Position numbers and translations under genes: made by a program. A stretch of DNA of 64,000 nucleotides, taken from assembly GCA_963782605.1 (NCBI GenBank), contig CAWAKK010000002.1, positions 1-64,000 on the forward strand, given 5' to 3'. Source of the DNA: JBDTSW01 sp963782605. GTDB taxonomy: Bacteria > Actinomycetota > Thermoleophilia > Solirubrobacterales > 70-9. Below are positions 28,036 through 36,341 of this stretch, piece by piece (the stretch's first letter is position 1; each line of letters starts with the position of its first letter). The notes beneath the pieces are model-generated. The model worked only from the letters and a program-made list of their open reading frames with translations, was not told the origin of the DNA and ran no database searches.

Positions 28036-28760
28036 ACCAATCCTGCCTGGCGACCCGTCCGCCCGTCGTCGCGGCGATGCGAGAAAAAGAGCTCGGCCTC
28101 GCAGCGTGTGCAGAGGCCTGACGCTTCGACCTCCTCAACCCCGCATCCCCCGAGCAGGCGGCGCGCAACCTCGGTGAGGTCAAGCATATGCCCGTCAGCG
28201 ACCCCGGCTCCCAGGTCCTCGAACTCGGCCAGGACCTCCTCGCCGACCTCGTAGCAGCAACGCCCGATGCCGGGCCCGATCGCGGCCGCGGTGGCGCTCA
28301 CCGCCGTCGCCCCCTTCGCCAGGATCCCACCGGCGAGGCCGCGCCAGCCGCAGTGAACCATCGCCACGCCCTCCGGTCCCGAGAGCGCGACAGGAAGGCA
28401 GTCGGCGACGAAGACGAGCGGCACCAGCCCCGGGCGATCGGTGACGTGACCATCGACGTCGCCGACACGCGGGCCGGGCTCGGCGAACGCGTTCTCGGCC
28501 ATCGGGCCATCGTGCGTAGCGATCTCGGTGGCATGGACCTGCCGACCGATCAGAACGTTGCTGGGGTCAAGCTCGAGCGCGCCCATGAGCCGATGGCGAT
28601 TCTCGCGCACGAGCGCAGCGTCATCGCCCGTCAGCAAACCGAGGTTGAGGCTCTCGAACGGCCGGGCGCTTACGCCACCGACGCGCGTCGTGAATGCCGC
28701 GTGAGCGCCGGGGAGCTCCGCCTCGAGCCATCTCACGTTCCCTTGAGCCCTCCAGTTCAC
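28017..28760 (-). CDS. pgeF: Purine nucleoside phosphorylase / laccase-domain protein
   Basis: 247 aa from GTG 28760 overlapping the cca stop (GTGA). Multicopper-oxidase-like DUF152 features are HAAFTTRVGGVSARPFESLN, IGRQVHATEI, FVADCLPVAL, AMVHCGWRGLAGGI and AIGPGIGRCCYEVGEEV, with His-Cys-His zinc ligands. This family was once called laccase. Work on YfiH/PgeF shows purine nucleoside phosphorylase activity and a peptidoglycan-precursor editing role. The pgeF-yggS-sepF order is conserved in Gram-positives. Confidence 0.9.
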   Translation of the reverse strand: MNWRAQGNVRWLEAELPGAHAAFTTRVGGVSARPFESLNLGLLTGDDAALVRENRHRLMGALELDPSNVLIGRQVHATEIATHDGPMAENAFAEPGPRVGDVDGHVTDRPGLVPLVFVADCLPVALSGPEGVAMVHCGWRGLAGGILAKGATAVSATAAAIGPGIGRCCYEVGEEVLAEFEDLGAGVADGHMLDLTEVARRLLGGCGVEEVEASGLCTRCEAELFFSHRRDDGRTGRQAGLVWRCLS

Positions 28761-29884
28761 GAGCGTCCTTCGCCCGCTGCCTCCAGCGCGACCTCGAGCT
28801 CGTCCTCTCGACCTCGAGTCTCGCCGTCCAGCTTCGCGCGCAGCGCGGCCCCCAGGCCGCGCCCCACCGCGGGGCCCTCGGGCACTCCCGCACGAAGCAG
28901 ATCGGTTCCCGAGATCTCGAGGCGCACCGCCCGCCATTCCGAGACGTAGCGATCGAGCCAGGCGGCTCCGAGGCCGCGTGCAAGCGCCAGCTCCACGCCC
29001 GTATGGCCCCGAGCTGCCGCTACCGCCTGTGCGGCGCCCTCCGGACGCTGCGAAGCGAGCGCACGTGCCCGCTCCACCCTGCCCCGCATGACCGCTATCA
29101 GCGCGTCACCGAGCGTCGTGATCTGACGCCACGGCGAGACGCGCAGCAGCTCGCTCACGGCGCCGACCAGCTCGAGCGCGCCGGCACCGATCGCCAGCAG
29201 CCCCCAGGCGTCCGCGAGCTCGAGGCCTCCAAGCGGGTCGTCCTCGCTCGCGATCCTGCGCAGCTCAGCCTCGACGCGCTCGGACGAAACCGTCTCGAGG
29301 TCCGCCTCCGAGAGCAGGGTCGCTGTCGCGGGGTCGAGCGACAGCTCTAGCCGCGCCGCGTAGCGAGCGGCCCGCAGCGCGCGAGTGGGGTCGTCCTCGA
29401 AGGAGGCCGGGTGCAGCACGCGGATGATTCCTCCAGCCAGGTCGCGAACGCCATCGTGAGGGTCGATCAACCTCGCCTCCCCGGCCAGCGGCATCGCCAT
29501 CGCATTGATCGTGAAGTCCCGTCGCGCGAGATCCTCGGCCAGGGTGCCCGGCCGGACGTCAGGCAGGGCGCCCGGACGGGGGTAACTCTCGGCGCGAGCG
29601 CTCGCGAGGTCCACTGCGCTCCCGTCCACGCGCACGGTTGCGGTCCCAAAGCGCTCGTGCACGGTCACGCTTTCGGCCATCCGCCGAGCCAGCGCCACCG
29701 CGTCCCCCTCGACGACGAGGTCCACGTCGGCTCGCTCGTGCCCGAGGAGCAGATCGCGCACGACGCCGCCGACGAGGTACACACGCTCCTCGCGAGCGGC
29801 GTCGCGCACGCGAGCCACGCCGTGCAAGTCGCCGAGCCGCGCGTGGAGCGCGTCGATGTCGCTGTCGGTCGGGGGAAGGCTCAA
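28757..29884 (-). CDS. cca: CCA-adding tRNA nucleotidyltransferase / poly(A) polymerase family
   Basis: 375 aa from TTG 29884. The class II nucleotidyltransferase head shows VYLVGGVVRDLLLGHERADV with catalytic Asp53 and Asp55, VHERFGTATVRVDGSAVDLA, DLARRDFTINAMAMPL and DDPTRALRAARYAARL (nucleotide selection). The C-terminal half is helical and diverges. It repairs or adds CCA at tRNA 3' ends; a poly(A) polymerase role cannot be excluded. Only 45 bp separate it from the divergent beta-propeller gene, so both promoters overlap. Confidence 0.88.
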   Translation of the reverse strand: MSLPPTDSDIDALHARLGDLHGVARVRDAAREERVYLVGGVVRDLLLGHERADVDLVVEGDAVALARRMAESVTVHERFGTATVRVDGSAVDLASARAESYPRPGALPDVRPGTLAEDLARRDFTINAMAMPLAGEARLIDPHDGVRDLAGGIIRVLHPASFEDDPTRALRAARYAARLELSLDPATATLLSEADLETVSSERVEAELRRIASEDDPLGGLELADAWGLLAIGAGALELVGAVSELLRVSPWRQITTLGDALIAVMRGRVERARALASQRPEGAAQAVAAARGHTGVELALARGLGAAWLDRYVSEWRAVRLEISGTDLLRAGVPEGPAVGRGLGAALRAKLDGETRGREDELEVALEAAGEGRS

Positions 29885-29929
29885 ACCGGATCTCCTGCGG
29901 GGCTGCCCCTACCATGACGGGCTTCGCGG

Positions 29930-31324
29930 ATGGGCCGAGTCCTCAACATCTGGCGGGGTTGGAGCACCAAGCAGCGCATCGCGCTCGTGGGCGGCGTGGT
30001 TGCGGTGCTCGCGGGCGGAGCCGTGGCCGCGTACGTGATTCTCAAACGTGACTCCGATGTCGCCTGTCCTCCTCCGTGCGAGCTCGAGGCCGAGCCGAAG
30101 GAGGAGCTCAAGCCCAAGAAGACGCTCCAGCCCGTCGATTGGCCGGTCTACGGATACACCGACCAGCGCACACGCTACTTCCCGACAGACCGCGTGAACC
30201 CGCCGTATCGATCCTCGGTGTGGAGCACACAGCTGGGCAAGCTCCTCGAGTTCTCACCGGTGATCGCGAAGGGGAATCTCTTCCTGACCGACAAATCCGC
30301 CTTGGTCTACTCGATGGACGCGTCGACCGGCAAGATGAACTGGAAGCGAAAGGTCGGCTCGTTGAGTGCCGCCTCGCCGGCGTTCGAGGACGGCCGCCTG
30401 TTCGTCGTCACGCTCGCGCCCGGCGACGTCCAGGCGCTCGACCCCAAGACGGGCAAGGTCCTCTGGGAGCGCGACCTGGGCGCGCGCAGCGAAACCTCTC
30501 CCCTCGTGTACGGCGACAAGGTGATCGTGGGCAACGAGTCCGGAACCGTGTTTGGACTGAACGTCAGGAACGGTGAGATCGAATGGACCGTGGACAGCGC
30601 TGGTGAGGTGAAGGGGGGCGTCGCCCTGGAGGGGGGGAACGCCTATTTCGGCAACTACGCCGGCGAGGTCTTCTCGGTGAAGGCCGACGATGGTGACGTC
30701 CGCTGGCAGACCGGGACGCAAGGCTCGAGCTTCGGTCGGGCCGGCCGCATCTACTCCACGCCCGCGGTGGGCTACGGCCGCGTTTACGTCGGCAGCATCG
30801 ACGGACGGGTCTATTCCTTCGACCAAGACGACGGCTCGCTGGCATGGAGCCAATCCACGGGGGCCGAGGTCTATCCGGGGCCGGCCCTGGCCGAGGCGCC
30901 CGGAGCGCCGCCAACCGTTTACGTCGGCTCGGCCGATAAGTACTTCTACGCTCTCGATGCCGAGACCGGCTCCATTCGCTGGAAGCAGTTCACCGGTGGG
31001 ATCATCCTCGGCGCCGCCAGCGTCATCGGTGACGTCGCGTACGTGGGCGTGATCGGGCCCCAGAACGGCACGATCGGTTACGACGCCGACAACGGCGAGC
31101 GGGTCTATGAGAACGAGCTCGGGGAATACAACCCGGCCGTGACCGACGGCAAACGGCTCTACATCACGGGCTACTCGGGCATCCGAGCTTTCCTGCCTGA
31201 CTTCCGAGGCAAGAAGAAGGGCAAGCAGGGCAACGACAAGCCGAAGCCGTCGAAGGAAGCTGGGAGGCGGGGCGAGAAGCCCCCCGGGGGGTCCGGGCAG
31301 GACGGGTCAGGCCGGCGCGGCTAG
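29930..31324 (+). CDS. Membrane-anchored PQQ/BamB-like beta-propeller protein
   Basis: 464 aa. One membrane segment (RIALVGGVVAVLAGGAVAAY, 17-37) is followed by a Cys pair CPPPC (56-60) and about seven propeller blades with recurrent motifs such as YSMDASTGKMNWKRKVGSLS, ALDPKTGKVLWERDLGARSE, SFDQDDGSLAWSQSTG and ALDAETGSIRWKQFTGG. The tail is a Lys/Gly-rich disordered stretch. It is predicted to be exported and anchored facing outward. The blades resemble PQQ-dependent dehydrogenases and BamB, but no cofactor residues or dehydrogenase residues are evident, so a scaffold or sensor role is more likely. Its stop TAG shares CTAG with the hisF stop. Confidence 0.8.
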   Translation: MGRVLNIWRGWSTKQRIALVGGVVAVLAGGAVAAYVILKRDSDVACPPPCELEAEPKEELKPKKTLQPVDWPVYGYTDQRTRYFPTDRVNPPYRSSVWSTQLGKLLEFSPVIAKGNLFLTDKSALVYSMDASTGKMNWKRKVGSLSAASPAFEDGRLFVVTLAPGDVQALDPKTGKVLWERDLGARSETSPLVYGDKVIVGNESGTVFGLNVRNGEIEWTVDSAGEVKGGVALEGGNAYFGNYAGEVFSVKADDGDVRWQTGTQGSSFGRAGRIYSTPAVGYGRVYVGSIDGRVYSFDQDDGSLAWSQSTGAEVYPGPALAEAPGAPPTVYVGSADKYFYALDAETGSIRWKQFTGGIILGAASVIGDVAYVGVIGPQNGTIGYDADNGERVYENELGEYNPAVTDGKRLYITGYSGIRAFLPDFRGKKKGKQGNDKPKPSKEAGRRGEKPPGGSGQDGSGRRG

Positions 31325-32082
31325 AGCCGGACGGGAACCCCGGCATCGCGGAGGTGTTCCTTCGCCTCCCTGACCGTGTGCTGGCCGTAGTGGAAGATCG
31401 AGGCACACAGGACGGCATCGGCGCGGCCGTCGATCACGCCCTCCGAGAGGTGGCGCAGCTCGCCCGCCCCTCCTGAGGCGATGACGGGGATGCCGACCGC
31501 GTCGGCGACGGCCCGTGTCAGCTCGAGGTCATAGCCGTCCGTCGTCCCGTCTCGATCCATGCTCGTCAACAGGATCTCCCCCGCTCCGCGCTCGGCGGCC
31601 TCGCGTGCCCAGGCGACGGCCTCGCGGCCCTCGACCGGGGTCCGACCTCCGTTTACGTAGACGCCGTAGCGCCCGGAGCCCAGCTGTTTCGCGTCGATCG
31701 CGACGACGACGCATTGCGCACCGAAGACCTCTGCCAGCTCCCCGATCAGCTCGGGCCGTGCCAGCGCTGCGGAGTTCACCGAGATCTTGTCTGCGCCGGC
31801 ATCTAGGACCGCCTGTGCGTCGGCCACCGAACGGATGCCGCCGCCGATCACGAACGGGATAAAGACCTGATCGGCGGCGTGCCGGGCGAGCTCCACGATT
31901 GTCTCGCGCTGATCATGCGAGGCGGTGATGTCTAAAAAGACGATCTCGTCCGCGCCCTCCGCGTCGTAGCGGGCAGCCAGCTCAACGGGGTCGCCCGCGT
32001 CGCGCAGATCGACGAACCTCGTTCCCTTGACGACCCTCCCGGCCTCGACGTCCAGGCAGGGAATGACGCGCTTGAGCGCCAC
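31321..32082 (-). CDS. hisF: Imidazole glycerol phosphate synthase, cyclase subunit
   Basis: 253 aa from GTG 32082. It has catalytic Asp11 in VIPCLDVEAGRVVKGTRF and Asp in VVVAIDAKQLGSGRYGVYVN; phosphate loops are FVIGGGIRSVADAQAVLDAG and PVIASGGAGELRHLSEG. It uses ammonia from HisH to close the imidazole ring, giving IGP and AICAR. It is the last gene of the his operon. Confidence 0.96.
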   Translation of the reverse strand: MALKRVIPCLDVEAGRVVKGTRFVDLRDAGDPVELAARYDAEGADEIVFLDITASHDQRETIVELARHAADQVFIPFVIGGGIRSVADAQAVLDAGADKISVNSAALARPELIGELAEVFGAQCVVVAIDAKQLGSGRYGVYVNGGRTPVEGREAVAWAREAAERGAGEILLTSMDRDGTTDGYDLELTRAVADAVGIPVIASGGAGELRHLSEGVIDGRADAVLCASIFHYGQHTVREAKEHLRDAGVPVRL

Positions 32083-32087
32083 GGTCG

Positions 32088-32336
32088 CTACTTCTTGCGG
32101 CCGAAGCCGCCGCGCATGTGGCCGAACGCGGTTCGGCCGAAGGCTCCGGGCTCGAGCTTTCGTACCAAGCGCAGCATCTCCTCGCGCTCGTTCGCGGAGA
32201 GGTTCGTGCGAGGCCGTCCCTTCGACTTGGCGACGATCTTGCCGAGGCGGCGCCGCTCGTCGGGCTGGAGCAGCTGCATGTGCCGCCGGGCCAGGATGGC
32301 GATCTGGGCCGCCGCGAGGACTCGAAGCCAGAACAT
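32088..32336 (-). CDS. Conserved small basic protein inside the his operon
   Basis: An 82-aa ORF, MFWLRVLAAAQIAILARRHM at the start, then a basic stretch (DERRRLGKIVAKSKGRPRTN, LSANEREEMLRLVRKLEPGA) and a Gly/Arg/Lys-rich end. The net charge is strongly positive and the N-terminus is hydrophobic, so membrane or nucleic-acid association are both possible. It lies 5 bp from hisF and 31 bp after hisA on the same strand, so it is probably co-transcribed. I do not recognise the family. Confidence 0.6.
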   Translation of the reverse strand: MFWLRVLAAAQIAILARRHMQLLQPDERRRLGKIVAKSKGRPRTNLSANEREEMLRLVRKLEPGAFGRTAFGHMRGGFGRKK

Positions 32337-32367
32337 CGTTCGAGGCTAGCGCAGCGCGGTGTGGGCC

Positions 32368-33102
32368 TCAGGCGCGGAGCGCCGCCTCTCCCTCGGCAAC
32401 GGTAAAGCGGCCCTCATAGAGGGCCCTGCCGACGATGACACCCTCCACCGCCGGGAGTGAAAGCGCCGCAAGCGCTGTGAGGTGCTCAAGCGCGCCGATG
32501 CCGCCCGAGTAAAGGAGCGTCGCACCGCAGGCGCCCGCGGCAGCGCTCGCCCGCTGGAGAGCGTCGAGCCCGGCACCGCCCAGCATGCCATCGACCTCGA
32601 CCGGCGTGAAGACGAAGCGCTGCGCTCCGCGGCGCGCGAGCTCTGAGATCAATCGCTCGACGGCCATCGTCGAACCACGCTCCCAGCCCTCCACGGCGAC
32701 CTTGCCCGCCCGGGCATCGGCCCCCACGACGATGCGCTCGCCGTGCTCGTCGATCAATGCCTCGACCAGGGCCGGGTCCTCGAGCGCCGCGGTGCCGAGC
32801 ACCGCGCGGTCGGCGCCGGCGTCGAGCGCCGCTGCGACGCTGTCCGCGCTCCGCAGTCCGCCTCCCACCTGGACGGGAACGCCGGTCGCGGCGGTGATGC
32901 GCTCGATGTGCTTGAGGTTGGCGGGCCGTCCTGAGCGCGCGCCGTCGAGGTCGACGACGTGCAGACGCCTCGCACCCTGCTCCACCCAGCGAATGGCGGC
33001 GGCGAGCGGATCCGCGTCGAAGGTGGTCTCGCGCGCGAAGTCCCCCTGCTCGAGACGCACGGCGTGTCCGTCGCGGATGTCGATTGCCGGGAGCAGGTAC
33101 AA
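32368..33102 (-). CDS. hisA: Phosphoribosylformimino-AICAR-phosphate isomerase
   Basis: 244 aa from TTG 33102, MYLLPAIDIRDGHAVRLEQG with catalytic Asp8; the second acid is in FVFTPVEVDGMLGG. Phosphate loops are PVQVGGGLRSADSVAAALDA and LLYSGGIGALEHLTAL. Residues RRLHVVDLDGAR also fit. Some actinobacterial homologues (PriA) also perform the TrpF reaction. Whether this one does cannot be read from the sequence, and no trpF is in the window. It starts 3 bp after the hisH stop and has no clear ribosome-binding site. Confidence 0.94.
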   Translation of the reverse strand: MYLLPAIDIRDGHAVRLEQGDFARETTFDADPLAAAIRWVEQGARRLHVVDLDGARSGRPANLKHIERITAATGVPVQVGGGLRSADSVAAALDAGADRAVLGTAALEDPALVEALIDEHGERIVVGADARAGKVAVEGWERGSTMAVERLISELARRGAQRFVFTPVEVDGMLGGAGLDALQRASAAAGACGATLLYSGGIGALEHLTALAALSLPAVEGVIVGRALYEGRFTVAEGEAALRA

Positions 33103-33105
33103 GAG

Positions 33106-33744
33106 CTACTTGACTGCGGTGAGGTGAGCGCAGGATTCCACGAAGCTCCGCAGGATCTCAAGGCCGGCGCGCCCCGACTTCTCGGGATGGAACTGTGCAC
33201 CCATGACGCGATCTCGCTCGACCACGGCGGCGAATCGCTCGCCCCACTCCGCCGTCCCGGTGATCACCCCACCTACCGCCGGGCGGGCCGCAAACGAGTG
33301 CACGAAATAGAACGGGGTCGCACTCCCCTCCCCAGGCTCGCCAGCCAGCACCGAGGGGCGCTCCCACCGCACCGGCTCCCAGCCCATGTGCGGGATCTTC
33401 AAACCCGGAGCATCGAGCTCTGTCACCGGGCCCTCCAGCAGGCCGAGTCCCTCGGCATCCTCGTTCTCGGTCGAGGACTCGAACAGGAGCTGCATCCCGA
33501 GGCAGATGCCGAGGAGCGGTCGCCCGTCGGCGGCCCAGTCGTGCGCGAGGGCGTCGAACCCGCGGGCGCGAACTCGCCTCATCGCCTCGGGAAAGGCGCC
33601 GACGCCGGGCAGAATGATGCCGTCGGCGCCTGCGACCGCGTCGGGGTCCGTAACGCGGTCGACCTGTGCGCCCACCCGCTCGAGCGCCTTCTCCGCGGAG
33701 CGAAGGTTGCCCATCCCGTAGTCGAGAAGCGCGATCCGGGTCAC
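33106..33744 (-). CDS. hisH: Imidazole glycerol phosphate synthase, glutaminase subunit
   Basis: 212 aa from GTG 33744, overlapping the hisB stop (GTGA). Class I glutaminase with nucleophile Cys81 in PLLGICLGMQLLFESS and the His/Glu pair in GAQFHPEKSGRAGLE; YGMGNLRSAEKAL and ILPGVGAFPEAM are standard HisH blocks. It supplies ammonia to HisF. Confidence 0.96.
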   Translation of the reverse strand: MTRIALLDYGMGNLRSAEKALERVGAQVDRVTDPDAVAGADGIILPGVGAFPEAMRRVRARGFDALAHDWAADGRPLLGICLGMQLLFESSTENEDAEGLGLLEGPVTELDAPGLKIPHMGWEPVRWERPSVLAGEPGEGSATPFYFVHSFAARPAVGGVITGTAEWGERFAAVVERDRVMGAQFHPEKSGRAGLEILRSFVESCAHLTAVK

Positions 33745-34331
33745 TCGGTGAGAGTCCCCTTGGTGGAGGGCACTCCCTCTGAGCTCGCGTCGATCGAGAC
33801 CGCCTCGCGCAGGGCGCCGGCGAAGGCCTTGAAGGTGGCCTCGATCAGGTGGTGCGTGTTGGATCCGCACCGGGTGCCCAGATGCAAGGTCAGCTTCGCG
33901 TTCGAGGCGACGGCTCGGAAGAACTCCTCCGTGAGCTCGGTCTCGAATCCCGCGATCGTGACCTTCGGGATCGCCGCGCTCCACACGAGCAGCGGCCTGC
34001 CCGAGACATCGATCGCACATTCGCCGAGCGCCTCGTCCATCGGCACCGCCGCGTACGCCCATCGGCGGATGCGGGCGCGATCGGCCAGCGCGGAATCGAG
34101 CGCCTGGCCAAACGCGATGCCAACGTCCTCGACCGTATGGTGGGCTCCAGTCTCGAGGTCGCCATCCGCGGCCACCCGCAGTCCCAGCCGGCCGTGGCGG
34201 CCGAGCAGCTCGAGCATGTGGTCGAAGAAGCCCACGCCAGTGTGCACGTCGACCTCCCCCCCATCCAGGTCGAGGGCAAGCTTGATCTGTGTTTCGCCAG
34301 TGCTTCGGCTGATCTCTGCTGGTCGGGTCAT
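33741..34331 (-). CDS. hisB: Imidazoleglycerol-phosphate dehydratase
   Basis: 196 aa from ATG 34331 (MTRPAEISRSTGETQIKLAL); an upstream in-frame ATG exists but adds non-conserved residues. Metal-binding repeats are FFDHMLELLGRHGR and ETGAHHTVEDVGIAFGQAL in the first half and CGSNTHHLIEATFKAFAGAL in the second. It is the monofunctional HisB without the phosphatase domain, as expected outside Gammaproteobacteria. Confidence 0.96.
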   Translation of the reverse strand: MTRPAEISRSTGETQIKLALDLDGGEVDVHTGVGFFDHMLELLGRHGRLGLRVAADGDLETGAHHTVEDVGIAFGQALDSALADRARIRRWAYAAVPMDEALGECAIDVSGRPLLVWSAAIPKVTIAGFETELTEEFFRAVASNAKLTLHLGTRCGSNTHHLIEATFKAFAGALREAVSIDASSEGVPSTKGTLTE

Positions 34332-34368
34332 GGCCGTGGGAATCGCTGCAAATCGGCAGTTTCGCCGA

Positions 34369-35661
34369 TCATCGCTCGGTCCGCGCCTCCGCTGACTCCG
34401 CGTGCACGTCGAATCCCTCAGCACGAGCCATGGCGGCCACGCGCGGCGCGAGGCCCGCGGCGGCGGCCGGGGGGATCTCGATCACGGCCGTGCGGCTCTG
34501 AAACGTCCGCACGCCGAGAGGGCTCGAGAAGCGCGCCGCGCCGCCGGTGGGCAAGACATGGTTCGAGCCGGCGGCGTAGTCGCCGAACGCCACGGCTCCG
34601 AGCGGACCGAAAAAGACGCTGCCGGCGATGCGATCGCGGGCGAGCTGTTGGTCGGCGACCTCGAGCGCCAGCTCCAAGTGCTCGGGGGCAAGGCCATCCG
34701 CGAGCTCGATCGCCGCGCCGAGGTCTGGGGTCTCCACCAGCGCGACCTCGCTTGCCGCGACCGTGGGGCGCTCTGCCCGAAGCGCTGTGAGCTCCGCTTC
34801 GACCCGATCCAAGACCTCGCGGTCACCCGCGATCGCCACGAGCAGGCCATCTGGGCCATGCTCGCCCTGAGCCAGCAGGTCCAGCGCGAGGCAGCGGGGG
34901 TCGGCGTCGTCGTCCGCAACCACGACCAGCTCGCTCGGCCCCGCGATGCCATCGACGCCCACCTCGCCGAAGACGAGTCGCTTCGCCGCGTTTACGTAGC
35001 TGTTGCCCGGGCCGGCGATCACGTCGACCCGCTTGATCGTCTCCGTGCCGTACGCCAGCGCCGCGATCGCTTGGGCCCCGCCGAGCGCATACAGCTCCTC
35101 GACACCCGCGATGGCACACGCCGCGAGAATCGCCGGGTGGACTCGACCATTGGCTGACGGCGGTGACGCGACCGCCACCCTGCCCACCCCCGCCACCCGC
35201 GCCGGAACACAGCCCATGAGCACCGAAGACGGGTACGCGGCTCGGCCGCCGGGCACGTAGATACCGGCGCTACGCACAGCTCGCGCGCCCAGCGACACGG
35301 TCTGTCCCTGCGGGAGCTCCGCCGCCACGTCCCCCGTCGCCGCGAGCTCGGCGCGCGCGACCTTCTGGATGTTCCGCGCAGCGACCTCGAGCGCCCCGAC
35401 GAGCTCCGCGCTGACCTCGTCGCGAGCCGCCGCGATCGCGGCTGGGTCCACGCGCAGCTCAATCGCGTCGGGATCGAGCTCGGTGGCGTCGAGGCGGGCG
35501 CAGAGCTGGCGCAGGGCCGCGTCGCCGCCGTCGCGCACTTGAGCGACGATCGCCGCGGTCTGCGCGCTGCACTCGTCGTCGCCCACGGCCGGGCGGTGGC
35601 GCAATCGAGCCACCTCGCCGGCGAGATTCGTCCCATCCCATCCGGAACGGACGATCTTCAT
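34369..35661 (-). CDS. hisD: Histidinol dehydrogenase
   Basis: 430 aa. Blocks include VRSAGIYVPGGRAAYPSSVL, YALGGAQAIAALAYGTETIK, DVIAGPGNSYVNAAKRLVFG, GPSELVVVADDDADPRCLAL, DLLAQGEHGPDG (zinc and catalytic Glu-His) and LPTGGAARFSSPLGVRTFQS. It oxidises L-histidinol to L-histidine with two NAD+. It overlaps hisG by 4 bp and precedes hisB by 37 bp. Confidence 0.97.
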   Translation of the reverse strand: MKIVRSGWDGTNLAGEVARLRHRPAVGDDECSAQTAAIVAQVRDGGDAALRQLCARLDATELDPDAIELRVDPAAIAAARDEVSAELVGALEVAARNIQKVARAELAATGDVAAELPQGQTVSLGARAVRSAGIYVPGGRAAYPSSVLMGCVPARVAGVGRVAVASPPSANGRVHPAILAACAIAGVEELYALGGAQAIAALAYGTETIKRVDVIAGPGNSYVNAAKRLVFGEVGVDGIAGPSELVVVADDDADPRCLALDLLAQGEHGPDGLLVAIAGDREVLDRVEAELTALRAERPTVAASEVALVETPDLGAAIELADGLAPEHLELALEVADQQLARDRIAGSVFFGPLGAVAFGDYAAGSNHVLPTGGAARFSSPLGVRTFQSRTAVIEIPPAAAAGLAPRVAAMARAEGFDVHAESAEARTER

Positions 35662-36341
35662 CGTCCGCTCGCCTCCCGCAGGCGCTCGGCCAAGGCGTCG
35701 ATCTCAGCCGCGCGGAGCTTGTGCGAGACCCGGTTCGCGACGAGGCGCGCCGTGCATTCCGCGATCTCCTCACGGACCTCGAGGCCGTTTTCGGCCAGCG
35801 TCCGGCCGGTGTCCACAAGGTCAACGATGCCGTCCGCCAGTCCGACCAAGGGCGCGAGCTCGACCGAGCCCTTCACCTCGATCACCTCGACCTGACGCCC
35901 CGTCTCCTCGAAATGGCGCTCGGCGATGCGCGGATACTTGGTCGCGATCCGCACCGTGCCGAGCCGCCGCTGGGCCTCCGCGAGCCGCTGGCCGCCAGCC
36001 GGCCCGGCGAGGACCATGCGGCACGTGCCGAATCGCAGGTCCAGGAGCTCGTAGACCACGCGGTCGCTCTGCTCGAGCAACACGTCCTTGCCGGTGACGC
36101 CCAGGTCGGCGGCACCTGCCTCGACATACGTGGGAACGTCGGAGGGCCGCATGGTGATCAGCACCAGATCCCCGGTCATGAAGGTCATGGAACGCGTGTC
36201 GCCGCGGGCCTCGGAAGTATCGGTGCCGAGCCGGTCGAGGAGGTCCAGCGTGCCCTCGTACAGTGCTCCGCGCGGCACGGCGAGCTTGACCCTCCCGGCG
36301 GCGCTCGCGTCGAGGGCCGAGTCTGCGCCTGCCCGCATCAT
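35658..36341 (-). CDS. hisG: ATP phosphoribosyltransferase, short-form catalytic subunit
   Basis: 227 aa, the short (HisGS) form lacking the C-terminal regulatory ACT-like domain. Blocks include KLAVPRGALYEGTLDLLDRL, LVLITMRPSDVPTYVEAGAA, DLGVTGKDVLLEQSDRVVYE, RIATKYPRIAERHFEETGRQ and DGIVDLVDTGRTLAENGLEV (PRPP loop). The short form needs HisZ, which is the next gene upstream and overlaps it by 4 bp. It catalyses the first step of histidine synthesis. Confidence 0.96.
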   Translation of the reverse strand: MMRAGADSALDASAAGRVKLAVPRGALYEGTLDLLDRLGTDTSEARGDTRSMTFMTGDLVLITMRPSDVPTYVEAGAADLGVTGKDVLLEQSDRVVYELLDLRFGTCRMVLAGPAGGQRLAEAQRRLGTVRIATKYPRIAERHFEETGRQVEVIEVKGSVELAPLVGLADGIVDLVDTGRTLAENGLEVREEIAECTARLVANRVSHKLRAAEIDALAERLREASGR

